Assembly: GCA_034231615.1 (NCBI GenBank)
Contig: CM067312.1
Location: 6,497,747 to 6,561,746 of the forward strand
Source: Meghimatium bilineatum
Lineage: Eukaryota; Mollusca; Gastropoda; Stylommatophora; Philomycidae
Length of the DNA stretch: 64,000 nucleotides
Direction of reading: 5' to 3'
The notes under the pieces are model-generated. The model ran no database searches, was not told the origin of the DNA, and saw only the letters and a program-made list of their open reading frames with translations. The position numbers were made by a program, and so were the translations under genes. This document shows positions 33,201 through 41,145 of the stretch, in pieces. Numbering within the stretch: the stretch's first letter is position 1; every line of letters starts with the position of its first letter.

Positions 33201-35699
33201 TACATATTAATCCTGTGTTCTTGCACCAATCAAGCACACTTATCATCGCTTGCATGCAAATTAATTTTAAAAAACTTAAATCTTGTACGACCATCTTCGC
33301 TCAATATTATTGAAATAATAGGAATAACTGTTTTCCCGCTATTAATTGCGCATGCGCGAAATGACCTGACGCCAACTGACCAGATCAAATCTCTGACCAT
33401 TGACGTTATTGACTTTTTAAAATGTTTAATTTAATTTTCACTCATATTATTCATTTTAAAATCTCCAAAAAATGTATTTTAAACATTTTATCCTAAAAAA
33501 AAACCAATCACTGCGACGCGTGCAGTGACATCACACGATTGTATGCCGTTGTGCTATCATATCGATTCACCCTTACACGAGAATTATTAGAGGTTTAATT
33601 ATTACTTCTGAATACTGATTCTAACCCTTCTACCCCCTCCTAAAACTATCTATGAACTAATTCTAATCCTGTTAACCCCACTTTACCAAAAGTTATGGTA
33701 CAAGATTGGGCGCATTTCACGTTCAAGTAACTGTTGTGACCTTTGGCCTGGATTCACTGTGTTTCCTAACCTCCACCATTGTGACTTTGCAGTATTAGAT
33801 AAGTTGTGTAAGATTATAGATTTTGGTAAATGGGGGTTAAAAGGATTAGAATTAGTTTTATAGATTTTTTTGGGAGGGGGGAAAAGGGTTAGAATCAGTG
33901 TTTAGAATTAATAATTAATTCTCTAAGAATTCTCATTCCTAAAACCACGTCGCGCGCTTGGACCATCCTTTTCGCTTCTGCGGTGTGACGTCACGGCATC
34001 CATTAATTTCATTGGCAGTGCGCGGAAATCCATGACGTCTGGTAGTCCGGAATATAAACATTGCGCTATTTATAGCACAGTGGTTACTTGAACAAGAAAT
34101 TTACCCAAGATTGTCATTCCGCCGGGATCACCGTTCGAGGAAAGTAAAGAATAGTTCTCCACTGTGCTATAAATAGAACACTGTTGACAATTTTAACTAC
34201 GTCATCCAACGTCATCCAACTATCAACATGGATTCCCGTGTAACACCAATCAAAATAATGGCTGCCGTGACGTCACATCCGACAATCACAAAGTTCAACT
34301 CTAGACAACAGATGAACTTATGCATAATCTGTTTGTTTTCCAAATTACACATTTTTTACAATTTCCTATTATTTGTGGTGAGCGATCAGTATTTCTGCCT
34401 GCTACACATGGAGCGTGCACACATTAGAAATATTATTTCTAATTCTAACCTTACTCTAAGTACTTACCCGTAAGCTTGCCAAATCACACAACAAAGGCCA
34501 GGTTGTGTGATTCCTCGACACTAGAGCAAAGGTCACAGCGGAGAACTATATTCTAACCCTTCTTCCCACTCCTAAAACTATCTATAACTAATTCTAATCT
34601 TTTTAACCCCACTTTACCAAAAGTTATGGTAAAAAAAAAAGTAAAGTAACCCATAGCATTTATTAATGCCGTAGGGGTGTGAGATGTTAGCGATCTCACA
34701 TTTCACAGGCTCTGCAAATGAGGGCGGTAGCCATCTCCTCTCCCTCGCAGTCTTTACTTCACGGATTAATCCGGTACCCATTTAAGGCTGGGTCGACCTG
34801 GGAGCCGTTGCGATCTGAAAACATTTCCGCCTCAACTGGGGAATGAACCCAGGACCACTCATATGCGAAGCTAGTGCGCTAACCACTGCGCTAACGCGGC
34901 TCCCTGAAAGTTATGGTACAAGATTGTCATTCCAACGGGATCATCATTCTTATCATGTTAGGAAATACCTGAAAACTAGGTCAAATTTCACTGTGACTGT
35001 AGATATGAAAGATGCGCCGAATTCTCCTCTAAGCCTTAGAGTCTAAGGCGTGAATCGATATGATGATTGGGCGCATCTGCTGTTTCGTCCACCACTGTGA
35101 CCGTTGCTCTGCTATCGAGGTGTTTTCCAACCTTTCCCAGGGTCACGTGATCAGAAGGTTCTCCAAGGTGGCGCGTGATTGACATGAATGGCGGTCTCTG
35201 GTCGTAATGGTCACTTAAAAAAAAATTATAGAAAAAAAGGGGGGGGGGGGGGTAGGAATAAAAAATAAAAGGAAAATATTATATATTTTAGGGAGACTTG
35301 ATTGGACTGGTTTTTCAAGGGAAATTCGTGACCTTATTGTAAACAGTGCACTATTTATAGCCCAAAGGAGACCTTCTATACTGCATTTTCACCACTATTT
35401 ATAATGTCAAATGCTGTAGTCAGTCTAAAATGTTTTGTACTCAACTAGTGTTGTAGTCGTGGTAGCTGCCAGTGAGTGAGGCAGTCATGAAAAAAATTCA
35501 GAAAATTTAGTCCAAACAATAAACATTTCTAAATGAAAATTAATGTGTTTGTAAAAAAAATATGTCAACATACACGGGTTGGGTGTTTTGATATCACCAA
35601 CTGTTCCTTCGTCGACAGAATTTTTTCTACTTTCCTCAATTTCTTTTCAAGTTTCTTCAACGAATGTAAACTCTTACTCAAATCCGTGTGCGCTGCCAT
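17493..35699 (-). CDS. ALKBH8: ALKBH8, tRNA wobble-uridine methyltransferase/hydroxylase (8 exons)
   Basis: The gene model joins exons 35574-35699, 31053-31296, 30299-30427, 28123-28323, 24400-24791, 21667-21822, 20464-20613 and 17493-18209. All seven introns are GT-AG and every phase matches (0,1,1,1,0,0,0), giving 704 residues; the human protein is about 664. Domain order is a Lys-rich N-terminus, an RRM (about 45-120), an AlkB Fe(II)/2-oxoglutarate dioxygenase (about 125-330) and a class I methyltransferase (365-704). In characterised animals the methyltransferase, with TRMT112, makes mcm5U from cm5U at tRNA position 34, and the AlkB domain hydroxylates mcm5U in tRNA-Gly(UCC). Iron ligands His238, Asp240 and His292 are visible, as are Arg318 and Arg324 for 2-oxoglutarate. 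The SAM-binding motif [15 protein letters not shown] lies at 397-411. There are no frameshifts or internal stops. Family identity comes from recalled alignment to vertebrate ALKBH8. Confidence 0.95.
18715..19710 (+). mobile_element. R2 repeat, diverged copy
   Basis: Collinear with the reverse complement of 25170-26388: TTTCTGCCGGGGAGC, then ACAGCACATCCGATTTTGGC, TTCGGGTGGGCT and CCTGTGACAGCC, and finally TTGGTTATCTGCTCACCCTG. It lies in ALKBH8 intron 7 and has no intact coding frame. Confidence 0.75.
20120..20280. repeat. Imperfect TAAATACAACAC tandem repeat
   Basis: Six to seven irregular copies of a 25-30 bp unit containing TTAAATACAACACTCCTTGG-like sequence, in ALKBH8 intron 7. Confidence 0.75.
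20464..20613 (-). CDS. ALKBH8: ALKBH8 exon 7, methyltransferase motifs II-III
   Basis: The acceptor is cttgccag|ATTGGT and the donor ACAGAG|GTGCCA. The exon has 50 codons, beginning [20 protein letters not shown]. It includes the acidic post-motif I strand (IGCD) and [11 protein letters not shown], the position of the conserved HH pair in this family. Confidence 0.96.
20802..21076 (+). mobile_element. T1 tRNA-derived SINE with TSD
   Basis: An A-box-like TAGCGTAGTGGTTAATAC and a B-box-like GGGTTAATTCCC open the element, followed by the T1 body and the TATAGGTTAATTTTACTTTA tail. The target duplication GGAGGTCA is at 20794-20801 and 21077-21084. It lies in ALKBH8 intron 6. Confidence 0.9.
21195..21650 (-). 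mobile_element. R2 repeat, diverged partial copy
   Basis: Shares in order AAGGTTCAGTACGTGATGGG, CACAGGCACTAAATGTC and TCGTGCGAGATAGACG with 25980-26170. It ends next to ALKBH8 exon 6. Confidence 0.75.
21667..21822 (-). CDS. ALKBH8: ALKBH8 exon 6, methyltransferase SAM motif
   Basis: The acceptor is gttatag|GTCTAT and the donor TTTGAG|GTACGA. The exon has 52 in-phase codons, beginning [18 protein letters not shown] and ending LGINKNLFE. It contains the glycine-rich class I methyltransferase motif [16 protein letters not shown]. Confidence 0.97.
22147..22216 (-). mobile_element. S1 repeat fragment
   Basis: Contains the 3' end of S1 only: CTTCTTCTTCTTCTGTGTTC to GTAGTCCGGAGAACTG. Confidence 0.85.
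22330..22530 (+). mobile_element. Penelope-like reverse transcriptase fragment
   Basis: The plus frame reads [20 protein letters not shown] followed by [13 protein letters not shown]. This is the post-catalytic region typical of Penelope-like reverse transcriptases, where HPTIKFT and FLDTTV are usual. It is joined without a visible boundary to LINE RNase H sequence. Confidence 0.6.
22535..23820 (+). mobile_element. LINE family X relic interrupted by a piggyBac MITE
   Basis: RNase H remnants read [19 protein letters not shown] and [10 protein letters not shown], then [17 protein letters not shown], parallel to the intact copy at 43.4 kb. The sequence reaches VNQHRT at about 23035, is split by the MITE at 23056-23766, and resumes with the RSEQLWMCPVC-equivalent at 23771-23820. 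Confidence 0.85.
23056..23766 (-). mobile_element. piggyBac-type MITE copy 2
   Basis: TTAA borders lie at 23052-23055 and 23767-23770, with ends CCTTTAGCACACC and, reversed, CCTTTAGCACGCC. It is 711 bp, non-coding, and nested in a LINE X relic within ALKBH8 intron 5. Confidence 0.9.
24400..24791 (-). CDS. ALKBH8: ALKBH8 exon 5, AlkB catalytic core
   Basis: The acceptor is gtttcag|GTATTC and the donor CACAAG|GTACAC (phase 0). It carries IPPHVDT (His238 and Asp240), [32 protein letters not shown] (His292) and [13 protein letters not shown] (Arg318, Arg324). The segment after FRKV contains no cysteines, whereas vertebrate ALKBH8 has a zinc-binding Cys cluster there. The exon ends in the helix that leads into the methyltransferase. 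Confidence 0.97.
24930..25169. repeat. 43-bp tandem repeat, left part
   Basis: About six copies of a unit containing TCTCCCAAATTGACTACACT and TTATTGCATTAATCAATTTA. The array resumes at 26396-26450 after an inserted R2 element. Confidence 0.95.
25170..26388 (-). mobile_element. R2 repeat, complete 1.2-kb copy with TSD
   Basis: Inserted into the 43-bp array with target duplication ACTATAC (25163-25169 and 26389-26395). On the minus strand it runs from TTTGTTTGTTTTGCATTCGC to CCCTTTGCACCCCGAT. It contains two internal ~100-bp direct repeats around CAGTACCTGATGGGCTCAGG (25740-25900). No transposase or reverse transcriptase is visible, so its class is undetermined. Confidence 0.8.
26460..26730 (-). 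mobile_element. S1 repeat, diverged
   Basis: Begins TCTCAAACTCCTGCTGGTTA and ends near CCCCAGCAACACATGG, matching S1 end to end with many changes. Confidence 0.8.
26832..26991 (+). mobile_element. S1 repeat, partial
   Basis: The plus-oriented 3' half ends TAGGAGTTTGAGAATGAATG and then TAGAAGAAGAAGAAA. Confidence 0.85.
27000..27365 (-). mobile_element. LINE C-terminal relic
   Basis: On the minus strand the weak pattern of a LINE tail is visible (a run of RKE/GRxK codons at 27140-27180 and IYRKILRIS-like sequence at 27305-27350). Frames are broken. Confidence 0.5.
27370..27640 (-). mobile_element. S1 repeat, near full length
   Basis: Runs from TTCTCAAACTCCTGCAGATT to GGGCTCCGGGAACACCCAGG. 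Confidence 0.88.
27820..28110 (+). mobile_element. S1b repeat
   Basis: A subfamily shared with 48630-48965: GCAAGACAGTGACAAAAGGT, TGGCCGACTA, TGATATGGTTACAGACG, then GGGAGTTTGAGAATGAACAC. It ends just before ALKBH8 exon 4. Confidence 0.8.
28123..28323 (-). CDS. ALKBH8: ALKBH8 exon 4, AlkB domain N-terminal half
   Basis: The acceptor is aacacag|GTGAAG and the donor GGACAAG|GTATTT. The exon contains the family signatures [12 protein letters not shown] and [13 protein letters not shown], which form the nucleotide-recognition and core strands of the AlkB fold. Phase is 1 at both ends. Confidence 0.96.
28421..28995 (+). mobile_element. RNase H LINE (family Y), 3' fragment
   Basis: The plus frame has [20 protein letters not shown], then [20 protein letters not shown], the RNase H end and C-terminal tail. 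It closes with AAGTGAACAGAAGAAGAAG. It is very close in sequence to the copy at 13993-15312 and shares its in-frame TAG. It lies in ALKBH8 intron 3. Confidence 0.9.
29120..29325. repeat. 28-bp tandem repeat
   Basis: About seven copies of CATATTACATTAACATAAAT plus ATAGCAAC. Confidence 0.92.
29316..29570 (-). mobile_element. mariner transposase C-terminal fragment
   Basis: The minus frame reads [20 protein letters not shown] and, further on, [20 protein letters not shown]. Spacing between the HNN position and the CDF aspartate is 34 residues, as in DD34D mariners. The first catalytic Asp is replaced by Asn, so the copy is inactive. The upstream coding part is replaced by a 50-bp tandem array. 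Confidence 0.9.
29560..29840. repeat. 50-bp minisatellite of mariner origin
   Basis: About 5.7 near-identical copies of a unit starting TGTTGTGCAACAGAATGACA. The first copy is the mariner coding sequence itself (codons for CVILLHNN); the others repeat it upstream of the gene fragment. Confidence 0.95.
29850..30298. other. Unassigned intron 3 sequence
   Basis: An 84-codon minus frame (29853-30107) has no recognised domain and may be part of the mariner region or unrelated. Confidence 0.4.
30299..30427 (-). CDS. ALKBH8: ALKBH8 exon 3, RRM-AlkB linker
   Basis: The acceptor is ccctag|TACC and the donor AGCAAAG|GTATGT. The peptide begins [20 protein letters not shown] and includes the start of the AlkB fold ([17 protein letters not shown]). 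Both boundaries are phase 1, in step with exons 2 and 4. Confidence 0.93.
30702..31020 (+). mobile_element. LINE family Y-like C-terminal fragment
   Basis: The plus frame reads [20 protein letters not shown] then [14 protein letters not shown], the zinc-knuckle-like tail after RNase H. It lies in ALKBH8 intron 2. Confidence 0.8.
31053..31296 (-). CDS. ALKBH8: ALKBH8 exon 2, RRM domain (residues 43-124)
   Basis: The acceptor is gtgtgtag|GTACTC and the donor GACAG|GTGAGC (phase 1). The peptide begins [19 protein letters not shown]. It carries the RRM features: the NGGL turn, a central KQYSFVSF strand (RNP1-like) and [10 protein letters not shown]. This domain binds tRNA in ALKBH8. Confidence 0.95.
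31385..31612. repeat. 44-bp tandem repeat
   Basis: Five copies of TTTACATTGACAACTTTTGT plus TATCAAAGCACAAAGCCCCA plus TTCA, in ALKBH8 intron 1. Confidence 0.95.
31985..32330 (+). repeat. Dimer of a ~173-bp repeat
   Basis: Two units share TTGCATCTGAAAATT, CAATGTAATCA and ATAAATGTATA with a period of 173 bp (GCATC at 32043 and 32216). A related inverted dimer lies at 42840-43120. Confidence 0.75.
32378..32480 (+). mobile_element. tRNA-derived SINE head (second family)
   Basis: A box TAGCATAGTGGTTAAGC and B box GGTTTGAATCC, 38 nt apart; no acceptor stem. Related to 2161-2272. Confidence 0.65.
32555..33012 (+). mobile_element. LINE endonuclease-domain fragment
   Basis: Across two frames the plus strand reads [20 protein letters not shown], then [36 protein letters not shown] and LIVGDFNG. 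These are the catalytic motifs of the APE-type endonuclease of non-LTR elements (Asn, Glu of QETH, Asp/Asn of GDFN). The fragment stops abruptly at a junction with Merlin-like sequence. Confidence 0.85.
33000..33294 (-). mobile_element. Merlin/IS1595-like transposase N-terminus
   Basis: The minus frame starts at ATG 33294. It has a helical N-terminus, a zinc ribbon ([12 protein letters not shown]), GYIWRCRR and [20 protein letters not shown]. This matches the N-terminal region of animal Merlin-like (ISXO2/IS1595) transposases. The DDE catalytic part is missing; the frame runs into antisense LINE sequence. Confidence 0.8.
33348..33357. promoter_or_regulatory. NRF1-type palindrome
   Basis: GCGCATGCGC, an exact match to the NRF1 consensus, 54 bp upstream of the Merlin-like ATG and inside ALKBH8 intron 1. 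Function is unproven. Confidence 0.35.
33585..33925. mobile_element. Foldback element with ~115-bp inverted arms
   Basis: The left arm (33585-33700) contains TTCTAACCCTTCTACCCCCT and ACCCCACTTTACCAAAA. The right arm (33808-33925) is its reverse complement. A third arm copy lies at 34550-34632. No coding sequence. Confidence 0.8.
33986..34275. promoter_or_regulatory. Two CRE palindromes and an 18-bp inverted repeat
   Basis: TGACGTCA occurs at 33986-33993 and 34268-34275. Between them CTATTTATAGCACAGTGG (34066-34083) faces its perfect reverse complement (34159-34176). The patch is richer in CpG than its surroundings. It could be a promoter or the inside of a DNA transposon. Confidence 0.35.
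34632..34906 (-). mobile_element. T1 tRNA-derived SINE, full length with TSD
   Basis: Minus orientation; target duplication AAAGTTATGGTA at 34620-34631 and 34907-34918. It is inserted into a third copy of the foldback arm. The promoter boxes read TAGCGCAGTGGTTAGCGC and GGTTCATTCCC. Confidence 0.93.
35200..35573. other. Intron 1 sequence with poly-G run
   Basis: A G run of about 14 at 35238-35251 and CACTATTTATAG-type motifs like those at 34.07 kb. No coding feature. Confidence 0.5.
35574..35699 (-). CDS. ALKBH8: ALKBH8 exon 1 (start codon, residues 1-42)
   Basis: The ATG lies in a good Kozak context (AAAGATGGC). The exon encodes 42 residues starting [10 protein letters not shown], with a basic stretch [12 protein letters not shown], and ends at HPTR before a strong donor, CGT|GTATGT. 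Phase 0 matches exon 2. Vertebrate ALKBH8 also begins with a short Lys-rich segment ending in a comparable position just before the RRM. The 4.3-kb distance to exon 2 makes this the least certain exon. I saw no better candidate between 31.3 and 35.5 kb. Confidence 0.65.
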
Positions 35700-35925
35700 C
35701 TTTGTTCTAAAAAAACTCATCACAACCAGCGTTACCACCCAACATTTTGAAAAGTCCCAAGTTCGGAGGACAAATAAAGCCAAGATATTTGTTAAATGGG
35801 GGTTTATGCCTCATATGGTCGAGGCCCGTCTCTTTCAACCTAGGACTGGTGTCCATATTGGTTATATCGAGGCGCAAAAAAGCCAAGATAAGCCATGTTC
35901 TTTTATATATATATCATCATCATCA

Positions 35926-36510
35926 TCAGGTGCCATGCCGGGTGGCGTAGGCGGTCATGGCTCTCCACAGCTCTCTGTCCACAGTATTATGTATCAAAGT
36001 CGTTGTTGTTTCTTTGCCGTGCGAGGTTGTCAAACTGTCTAATATTTTCTCACGTTGTCGCCCTCTGTCTCTGGTGCCTTCAATCTTGCCTGTTGTGATT
36101 ATGTTCTCTAAACCTGCCTGTCTCATGAAGTGGCCAAAAAAGCAGATTGCCTTTTTCTTATATTGTTGATTAAGGTCCGTTTCGCATTTAACTTTTTTAA
36201 CACCTCTACATTAGTTTTTCTGTCAGTCCATGGTATTCTCAACATTCTTCTGTAGAACCACATCTCTGTTGCCTCCAATCTCCAACTTTCCAGTTTGTTT
36301 ATTGTCCAATACTCGCACCCATATGTTAGTATAGGGGTTATATAGCACTGCAGAACTCTCTTTCTCACCTCTAATGACAATGTCATATTACACAGTATAT
36401 TTTTCATTTTTCTGAATGTTGTTTTTTCCTGTCCTATTCTGCAACTTATTTCTGTTGAACTTCTTCCATCTGCTGTTATAATTGTACCTAGATATTTGGA
36501 CATATATATA
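35926..36510 (-). mobile_element. LINE C-terminal fragment with (ATC)n-type tail
   Basis: The minus frame reads KYLGTIITADGRSSTEISCR, CYITPILTYGCEYWTINKLE and ATEMWFYRRMLRIPWTD. After a frameshift come IEGTRDRGRQREKILDSLTT and RELWRAMTAYATRHGT to the stop. The 3' end has a short GAT repeat (35920-35930). Lies just upstream of the ALKBH8 start. Confidence 0.9.
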
Positions 36511-36599
36511 TGAACAGCCGGTATGCTAAAATAAACACTGAACTTGTATTAAGCTAACTTGCAGATTAAGAAAAAACTTCAGAACAAAGGTTACAATAG

Positions 36600-37269
36600 T
36601 TTAAACATCAACAATTAAATCATAGTCATCCACATCGTCATCTTTGAGTAGCGTGACTGAAGTTAACTGTCTCTGCCTATTCTTTACTCTTTCTACATAA
36701 CGTTGATAACTACGGCCTTCTGTAACATCAGCAATTAGAGTTCTTGGTGGTGTCCACGAGTGACATTCACAATTATTTCTTGCAATGACTTGCTTAGTCA
36801 ATAACCAGTTTGTTGCTGTAACAGCATGCAATCTATTAGTTAGTGTTGTCCACTAAATTATCAGCATGTAAAAAGGGCATATGCTGCTCCGCCATAAATG
36901 CTGTCGACAACAATGTTGCAAATGCAACATTTTCTTGCAATGTCGATTATTTTGGAGGTACAAAAAAACGAAGTTATGTTAGTATTCTTCTTTTTCAAAT
37001 CAAAATGTTCACTGTTTCTTTGTCAATTTGTGAAACATCACGGAACTTTTGTTCGTATTTCAAAAATTAATGTTACACACTTTACAGCGAACAATGTATT
37101 TGTCCGTAGGATCAGATTGTATCCGTTCCTTTAGTTCTTCGTCTTTGAGCCATTCACTATAAAATGGTTGCTTATACCACATCTTTTTTGTTTTACGCTT
37201 TTTACAAGGACTCAATGATGATGATGATGACGCAATATTTGAACCAACACATTCTTTATCTCCTTCCAT
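36600..37269 (-). mobile_element. hAT-like element remnant with BED-type zinc finger
   Basis: The minus frame 37060-37269 begins MEGDKECVGSNIASSSSSLS and contains YSEWLKDEELKERIQ and YIVRCKVCNINF, the first half of a BED-type finger as in hAT transposases and ZBED proteins. Other frames continue with FFVPPK and AFMAEQHMPFLHADNLVD, which resembles the post-finger helix of the same family. Frameshifts make it non-functional. The tail 36601-36831 (RSYQRYVERVKNRQRQL) may be unrelated. Confidence 0.6.
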
Positions 37270-37820
37270 ATATTATACGCATTGCACTAGCATCAAGTGC
37301 CTTTAACAAACTGTCTAATATCTGGAGGTCAAAGTCAATCAGCACACGCACGAAAATACGCTTATTTAATTCCTTCGTTATTCCGGTGCTATCATATGAA
37401 TGTGAGAGCTGGAAAAGTTCTTTATCTTTAGAAAAGAAATTACTGAGTTTCGAGAGCAAATGTCTTCGTAGGGTAACTAACACCCATTGGAATGAATTCA
37501 AATCGAATGATAAAATCAGAGAAGAGACACATCAAAATTTCACCACAGATGTTATCAGAAAACGACGTTGGTCCTACAATTGGGCATGTCCTACACGCAG
37601 ACATCAACATAATACACCACTAATCTCTTGAATGGATACCTACAGGCAAAAGAGCCAGGGGTAGACCAAAAGAAACATTCAGAAGAACAATACTTACAGA
37701 AAGTAAAACAATCAATATTCATACTATTCAAGAACTGCACATAATAGCTTTGAACAGACATAATTGGAGAGATCTGACTTCTGCCCTGTGTGCTAACTTC
37801 AGCACAAAAGGAAAATGAAT
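37270..37820 (+). mobile_element. RTE-type LINE C-terminal fragment
   Basis: The plus frame reads KIRLFNSFVIPVLSYECESW, then LLSFESKCLRRVTN and VIRKRRWSYNWA, followed in another frame by a GRPKET-like basic tail. It is the same class as 4810-5640 in opposite orientation. Confidence 0.85.
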
Positions 37821-38299
37821 GGAAAAAAAATATTTTACGAGATATATGATATACATTCAGTAAATAAACAACATAGTCATAAAATAATATTATTTGAAAG
37901 TACGATTCATATACAAATTTCAGTGATGAGTGAGAATTGCTACTATTTCTATATATGGCACTATTATCCAGCTTTCAGAATGACACCAATTATTGAAATC
38001 CAGAGTGGTCGACGAAGTAAATTTAAAATAGACGAGGAAAAGTAACTAAACACTAAAACGCAGCACACAAAAATAACAACGGGACTTATTGTGGAATAAT
38101 TAGAGAGAAATTAATAACGATTTCTCTTTAAATAATTAATTAGCCAAAAAATAAGCGAAGTTTTTAAGAAAATAACTCAAGGTCCCAAGCTCTGATCGAA
38201 AAAGACTAGAAGTTGGGGGAAAAGCCAAGCGGTGGTAACGCTGATCACAACTAGCTTAACTGTTATCACTGAGGTTTTCTGATAACATAAAAATTATGA

Positions 38300-38430
38300 A
38301 AATTAGCAAGTCTTCAACACCAATGAATATAACATTAGATAACACCAAAGTGAACAAGCCAAAGAATTTAAATATCTAGGCAGCATTTTCTCCGAAGACA
38401 GAAGACTAGACAGAGTATATTGTGGAGTTT
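38300..38430 (+). mobile_element. Small LINE fragment
   Basis: Plus reading EFKYLGSIFSEDRRLDR, the conserved segment after the LINE catalytic core. Confidence 0.65.
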
Positions 38431-38760
38431 GTCGCCTCTTCTATTTCGGTCGTCCATCGTTTTCTTCGTGGTTGGACTTTAGGTTTGTCTTCACTGTATG
38501 CTTCACTGTGTAGCATAGCTTGCTGTCTGATGGTAGTCTGCTGATGTGTGCAAACCATTATATAACATCTCAGCACTCGAATTCGGTCTGCATTCATAGT
38601 ATTCCATTGCACAAAATGGTTCTCATTTTTGGAATGATGATTTAACTTGGTTTTTTTTCCGGCTCTTTTCTCACTTGAGCATCTACTTTCTGATGTTAAC
38701 AGGATGCCAAGATATTTCATTTTTTCAGCGTGTGTTAATTTTGTGTAATTAATCATTATG
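38406..38760 (-). mobile_element. LINE fragment, internally deleted
   Basis: The minus frame includes HAEKMKYLGILLTSESRCSS and ADRIRVLRCYI, then a basic end PRRKRWTTEIEE. It meets the plus-oriented LINE fragment head to head at about 38.42 kb. Confidence 0.75.
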
Positions 38761-38769
38761 TTGCATCTT

Positions 38770-39620
38770 GGTGGTGTATGTCTCTTCTATGAGTTTGTTT
38801 TTTCTACATCTCCGGTGAAGTCATGTGACGTCGTTATTCAAATCTGTTCTACTGAGAAAGTGTAATGAGACTTAACAAACACTCTGTAATATGAATGAAC
38901 TCTTCCAAATCTTATATTTTAACATAAACTTAATTATGTCCCTGCTCTTTGCATGCCATGTTATTCAAAAAGAAAATATGAGTTGAAGCGTGCTGCCTGT
39001 AAGAGTTGACACTTGTCTGCACTGTGAATATGATAGCCATGTTGACAACGTCTCCTTCAATTTGTAAGTGTATGAGTTGATAGTAAATTCTTGATAGTGA
39101 AATTACTAAATATGTGTATGTTTCCGCATGATTTAATAGTTTGGCAAGCTGTCATTGACATTATCTTTGCATGGATATTGATGATGATGGTGTTCCTCCT
39201 TCGCAAGCGAAGAAGAACGTGGCATGAAAAACAAATGTGATGAACGAGTAGAAAAACAATAAAATATTTATGACTGTCTAATTTGGTTTGTGAGTTCGTA
39301 GTTTCCCGATGCGTCCGATTCTTTCCATGAAAGTTCTATTGCAGTGCATGCAGGAGTGTAGAGGGTTTGGGGTAGGAGAGTTTTCGGATTTGTCCTTCCA
39401 CTTTCAACGCCTGTAAATTGCCCGCAGTGTTCTTTCTTTTTCAAATTTAGTGCTGCCAGCAGTGATCTGGGTGTGACAGGCTGAGCGATCAAGGGCTGTT
39501 ATCTCTCAGGAGCTAGGATCGATGCTGTAGTTCTTGAGAGAGTGTTTTAAGTGATCATTGAAGCGCTTATTCTGCCCGCCGCTTGAACGTTTACCTTCGC
39601 GTAAATGTAAACGTACCTGT
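38770..39620. other. Unassigned sequence
   Basis: No repeat or gene recognised; the minus frame 39268-39492 is without domains. Confidence 0.5.
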
Positions 39621-39624
39621 AAAT

Positions 39625-39768
39625 GTGTACCGGATTGATCCGGGAAGTAAAGACTGCGAGGGAGAGGAGATGGCTACCGCCCTCATTTGCAGAGCCACTG
39701 AAATGTGAGATCGCTAACATCAACACCCCTTCGGCATTAATAAATGATATGGGTTACTTTACTTACTT
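39625..39768 (+). mobile_element. T1 SINE, 5' truncated
   Basis: Starts within the body (GTACCGGATTGATCCGGGAA) and keeps the complete tail ending ATATGGGTTACTTTACTTAC. Confidence 0.9.
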
Positions 39769-39782
39769 TCTACTACTATTAT

Positions 39783-40068
39783 CGCCTGTGTGTTGCCGGA
39801 GCCCGAAAATGGAGTAAAGAATAGCAACACTATTCTTTTTCAATTACCTTCCACGCATGTCGTAAAAGGCTAAGAAGGTTAGGGGATGGAGTTGGCTGTC
39901 CCATCCCATATATGGTCAGTGACCCAAAGCCATGCTGAAGTCGGATGTGTCAGGCCGAAAGGCACAGATATCGCAGCAATGCTATAAACCATGACACAAC
40001 GCATTCCGTTCTCCATACTACATTCTGCTAATCTGCAGGAGTTTGAGAACGAACGCAGAAGAAAGAAG
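39783..40068 (+). mobile_element. Full-length S1 SINE-like element with TSD
   Basis: Runs from CGCCTGTGTGTTGCCGGAGC to GAACGAACGCAGAAGAAAGA. The target duplication ACTACTATTAT is at 39772-39782 and 40069-40079. It inserted beside the T1 SINE. Confidence 0.93.
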
Positions 40069-40157
40069 ACTACTATTATCAAGCGTAGATTACAAGACAC
40101 AGCGGAAAGAAAAATGTGAGTACGCAATATTTGTTCAAACCGCTGTGCCTTATATGT

Positions 40158-40160
40158 ATA

Positions 40161-40249
<89 letters not shown>
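40158..40249. repeat. (TA)n microsatellite
   Basis: About 46 TA dinucleotides, nearly uninterrupted. Confidence 0.98.
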
Positions 40250-40251
<2 letters not shown>

Positions 40252-40269
40252 TAATATCTCTATATATTA

Positions 40270-41145
40270 ATGATATGTAGAGTATATAGGGCGCAAGGAG
40301 GGGGTGGGTGTAGTACATCTTCTTTATCCATCTTCTTTATACTTTAGAGATACTTTATAGTTGTCTTCATGTCCCTGGTCCACACCTGGCTCTCAGCTTG
40401 CCAGCAGAGCATTTGTAACGCGAAGGGCTATGTGAGACATGCAGAACACTGACAATTTACTACACCAGTCGTCTTGATTTATCTTGACTGGAACACCGTT
40501 GGGCCAGGAATAGAAGAGGTGGTAAACGAATAGCCTAACATTTCCCCACTTTAAACAAAGTTCAGCGCTAACCATAAATCACGTATCCCAGTTGAGCTAA
40601 ATGGGTATCAGGTCGATTTCCGACGGACAAATATTTATCATAAAGGTATTTTAGTCAAAACGTCGAATTTTTGCTCTTTTTCGTGAGTCGTTAAATTTTA
40701 TTATCATGTTTAAATTTTATTCGACGATTAAATTAGTTTATCGCGATCAACACCCGTGTTTGGTCTAACAGAACACTAAGTACTTACAGTTTACATGAAT
40801 CATCAGTTTGACGAAGTAAAAGACATGACACCTTGTTGAAGACGTTAATTGTTTGGGTGTACAGTCAATGGGAAGCGAGCAAGAGGTAAGTATAGAAACA
40901 AGTGGGAGAGCAACATCACAAGATGGATATGTTAGTCTAGCATAGTGCACTACCAAAACAAGAGACAGGGGATGTTGGTGGTGTGTTGCAGGCAATCTTC
41001 GTTGCGGAGACGGACATGATGATTAGGATAACAATTATCTTCGAACGTTGATGTTACTATATTATTATTTTTTTCCCATTAGTATATTTATTTTTTATTT
41101 TTCTGGTGTTAACATAGAGAAGCGGGCTACTTTCTGGAAGAGGTG
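40270..41145. other. Unassigned sequence
   Basis: No supported feature. AATAAA signals on the minus strand near 41086-41157 probably serve the candidate exon at 41.3 kb. Confidence 0.45.

Noticed and set aside
40043-40318. Tyr-Ile repeat peptides
   Set aside because: Translation of the (TA)n microsatellite.
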